The notes beneath the pieces are model-generated. The model made no database searches. It was not told the DNA's origin and saw only the letters and a list, made by a program, of their open reading frames with translations. This document shows, piece after piece, positions 6,951 through 7,527 of a stretch of 7,527 nt of DNA. Both the position numbers and the translations under genes were made by a program. Numbering within the stretch: position 1 is the stretch's first letter; each line of letters opens with the position of its first letter. This DNA is from Alphaproteobacteria bacterium (lineage in GTDB: Bacteria; Pseudomonadota; Alphaproteobacteria; UBA8366), in NCBI GenBank assembly GCA_018665505.1, contig JABJCS010000248.1, positions 1 through 7,527 on the forward strand, in the 5' to 3' direction.

Positions 6951-6964
6951 TAGGTTTAAGCCTA
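6951..6964. promoter_or_regulatory. Near-perfect dyad upstream of the nitroreductase gene, possible operator
   Basis: TAGGTTTAAGCCTA is an imperfect palindrome (12 of 14 positions symmetric) directly upstream of the nitroreductase ribosome site. On the minus strand it would lie in the 5' leader or promoter, a reasonable place for a repressor. No regulator gene for it is visible in the window. Confidence 0.3.
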
Positions 6965-6970
6965 GGGTTA

Positions 6971-7013
6971 GTTTCTTAGAAGCAAATCTATGTGCGGCCT
7001 CGCGTTAAGAAAC
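6971..7013. promoter_or_regulatory. Spaced inverted repeat between the nitroreductase and glutathione transferase genes
   Basis: GTTTCTTA (6971-6978) and TAAGAAAC (7006-7013) are perfect eight-base inverted arms separated by 27 bases, so their centres are 35 bases apart. They sit in the middle of the divergent region and could be two half-sites for one regulator, or could be chance: in a spacer of this size an eight-base match is not very rare. An AT-rich TATATT at 7019-7024 is a possible -10 for the rightward gene, but no good -35 lies at the right distance. Confidence 0.25.
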
Positions 7014-7095
7014 CTCCATATATTTATTTCTCCGCTGGGCGGCGTAACATTACTGTCTTCACCGACCGGCAAATTCAGAGGACAGGACCCCCATC

Positions 7096-7527
7096 ATGCT
7101 GAAAATTTATCACTCCCCCGGCACCCGCGGATTTCGCGCCATCTGGATGTGCGAGGAACTTTCCGTCCCGTATGAGATCGTGCCGGTGAACTTTGCTGCC
7201 GAATACCGCGCCACGTCGGAATGGCGGGCCCTGAACCCGGTCGGCAAGGTGCCGGTCATGACCGACGGCGACATGACCATGTTCGAGTCCTGCGCCATGA
7301 TGCAATACATCTTGGACCGCTATGGCGATGGACGGATGCAACCGACCACGGACGATTCGACCTACGCGCATTATCTGCAATGGTGTTGGTTCGCGGAAGC
7401 GACCTTCGCGCGCCCGCTCGGCGAGATCGTTAACCACCGTCGCAACTTCAATCCGGAGCTGGACGCCGTGGTGGCGGAAATGAAGGGCCGCGCGACCTCC
7501 TGCGTCGAAGCCCTCGACGCGGCGGTA
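7096..7527 (+). CDS. Glutathione S-transferase family protein, N-terminal part (3' end beyond window)
   Basis: One hundred and forty-four residues are read in one open frame to the right edge, with no stop. Residues 1-77 form the thioredoxin-like domain: MLKIYHSPGTRGFRAIW with the active-site region at Ser7 to Arg11, NPVGKVPV (47-54) carrying the cis-proline at 53, and FESCAMMQYILDRYG (63-77) with Glu64-Ser65, the usual contact for the gamma-glutamyl part of glutathione. From about 85 the all-helical C-terminal domain begins (YAHYLQWCWFAEATFARPL); its end is missing. Full-length relatives are around 200-230 residues, so roughly two thirds is present. The ATG at 7096 has AGGA at 7084-7087, eight bases upstream. 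The likely role is glutathione conjugation or a glutathione-dependent peroxidase or isomerase step in the cytoplasm; the class cannot be fixed from this part. It is divergent from the nitroreductase gene, 158 bases away. Confidence 0.93.
   Translation, partial: MLKIYHSPGTRGFRAIWMCEELSVPYEIVPVNFAAEYRATSEWRALNPVGKVPVMTDGDMTMFESCAMMQYILDRYGDGRMQPTTDDSTYAHYLQWCWFAEATFARPLGEIVNHRRNFNPELDAVVAEMKGRATSCVEALDAAV

Noticed and set aside
6990..7175. Small plus-strand frame crossing the intergenic region into the glutathione transferase gene
   Set aside because: It overlaps the glutathione transferase start in another frame, has no good ribosome site, and shows no conserved motif.

Overview
The window is a GC-rich, densely coded stretch of a bacterial chromosome, most likely from an alphaproteobacterium. 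That guess rests on base composition, codon use and remembered similarity of the proteins; no marker gene is present to confirm it. It holds six protein genes, two of them cut by the window edges. I see no RNA gene, CRISPR array, prophage or transposase gene.

Layout: (1) 1-294, minus strand, the N-terminal part of an alpha/beta hydrolase. (2) 295-450, a spacer holding a compact inverted-repeat element (314-399) that looks like the non-coding repeats associated with RAYT/IS200-type transposases. (3) 451-4047, minus strand, a very large single-chain ABC exporter with two membrane domains and two ATPase domains (a CydD/CydC-like fusion). (4) 4048-4214, a divergent regulatory region with a degenerate repeat copy and two perfect dyads. 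(5) 4215-5129, plus strand, a LysR-type regulator, followed after 37 bases by (6) 5167-6276, an enolase-superfamily enzyme that most resembles cis-3-hydroxy-L-proline dehydratases and hydroxyproline-betaine epimerases. (7) 6293-6937, minus strand, a flavin nitroreductase-family oxidoreductase, convergent with the enolase gene across a 16-base gap. (8) 6938-7095, a divergent intergenic region with dyads. (9) 7096 to the end, plus strand, the first 144 residues of a glutathione S-transferase.

How the parts may work together: the regulator and the enolase-family enzyme look co-transcribed, so the regulator may sense the enzyme's substrate, plausibly a hydroxyproline- or proline-betaine-like compound. 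The same regulator could also act on the divergent exporter gene. The nitroreductase and glutathione transferase are divergently transcribed and look like a small electrophile/redox-handling pair. These links are inferences from gene order. Nothing here amounts to a clearly new multi-gene system. The points most worth following are the REP/MITE-like element, the substrate of the enolase-family enzyme and its link to the LysR gene, and the fused exporter.
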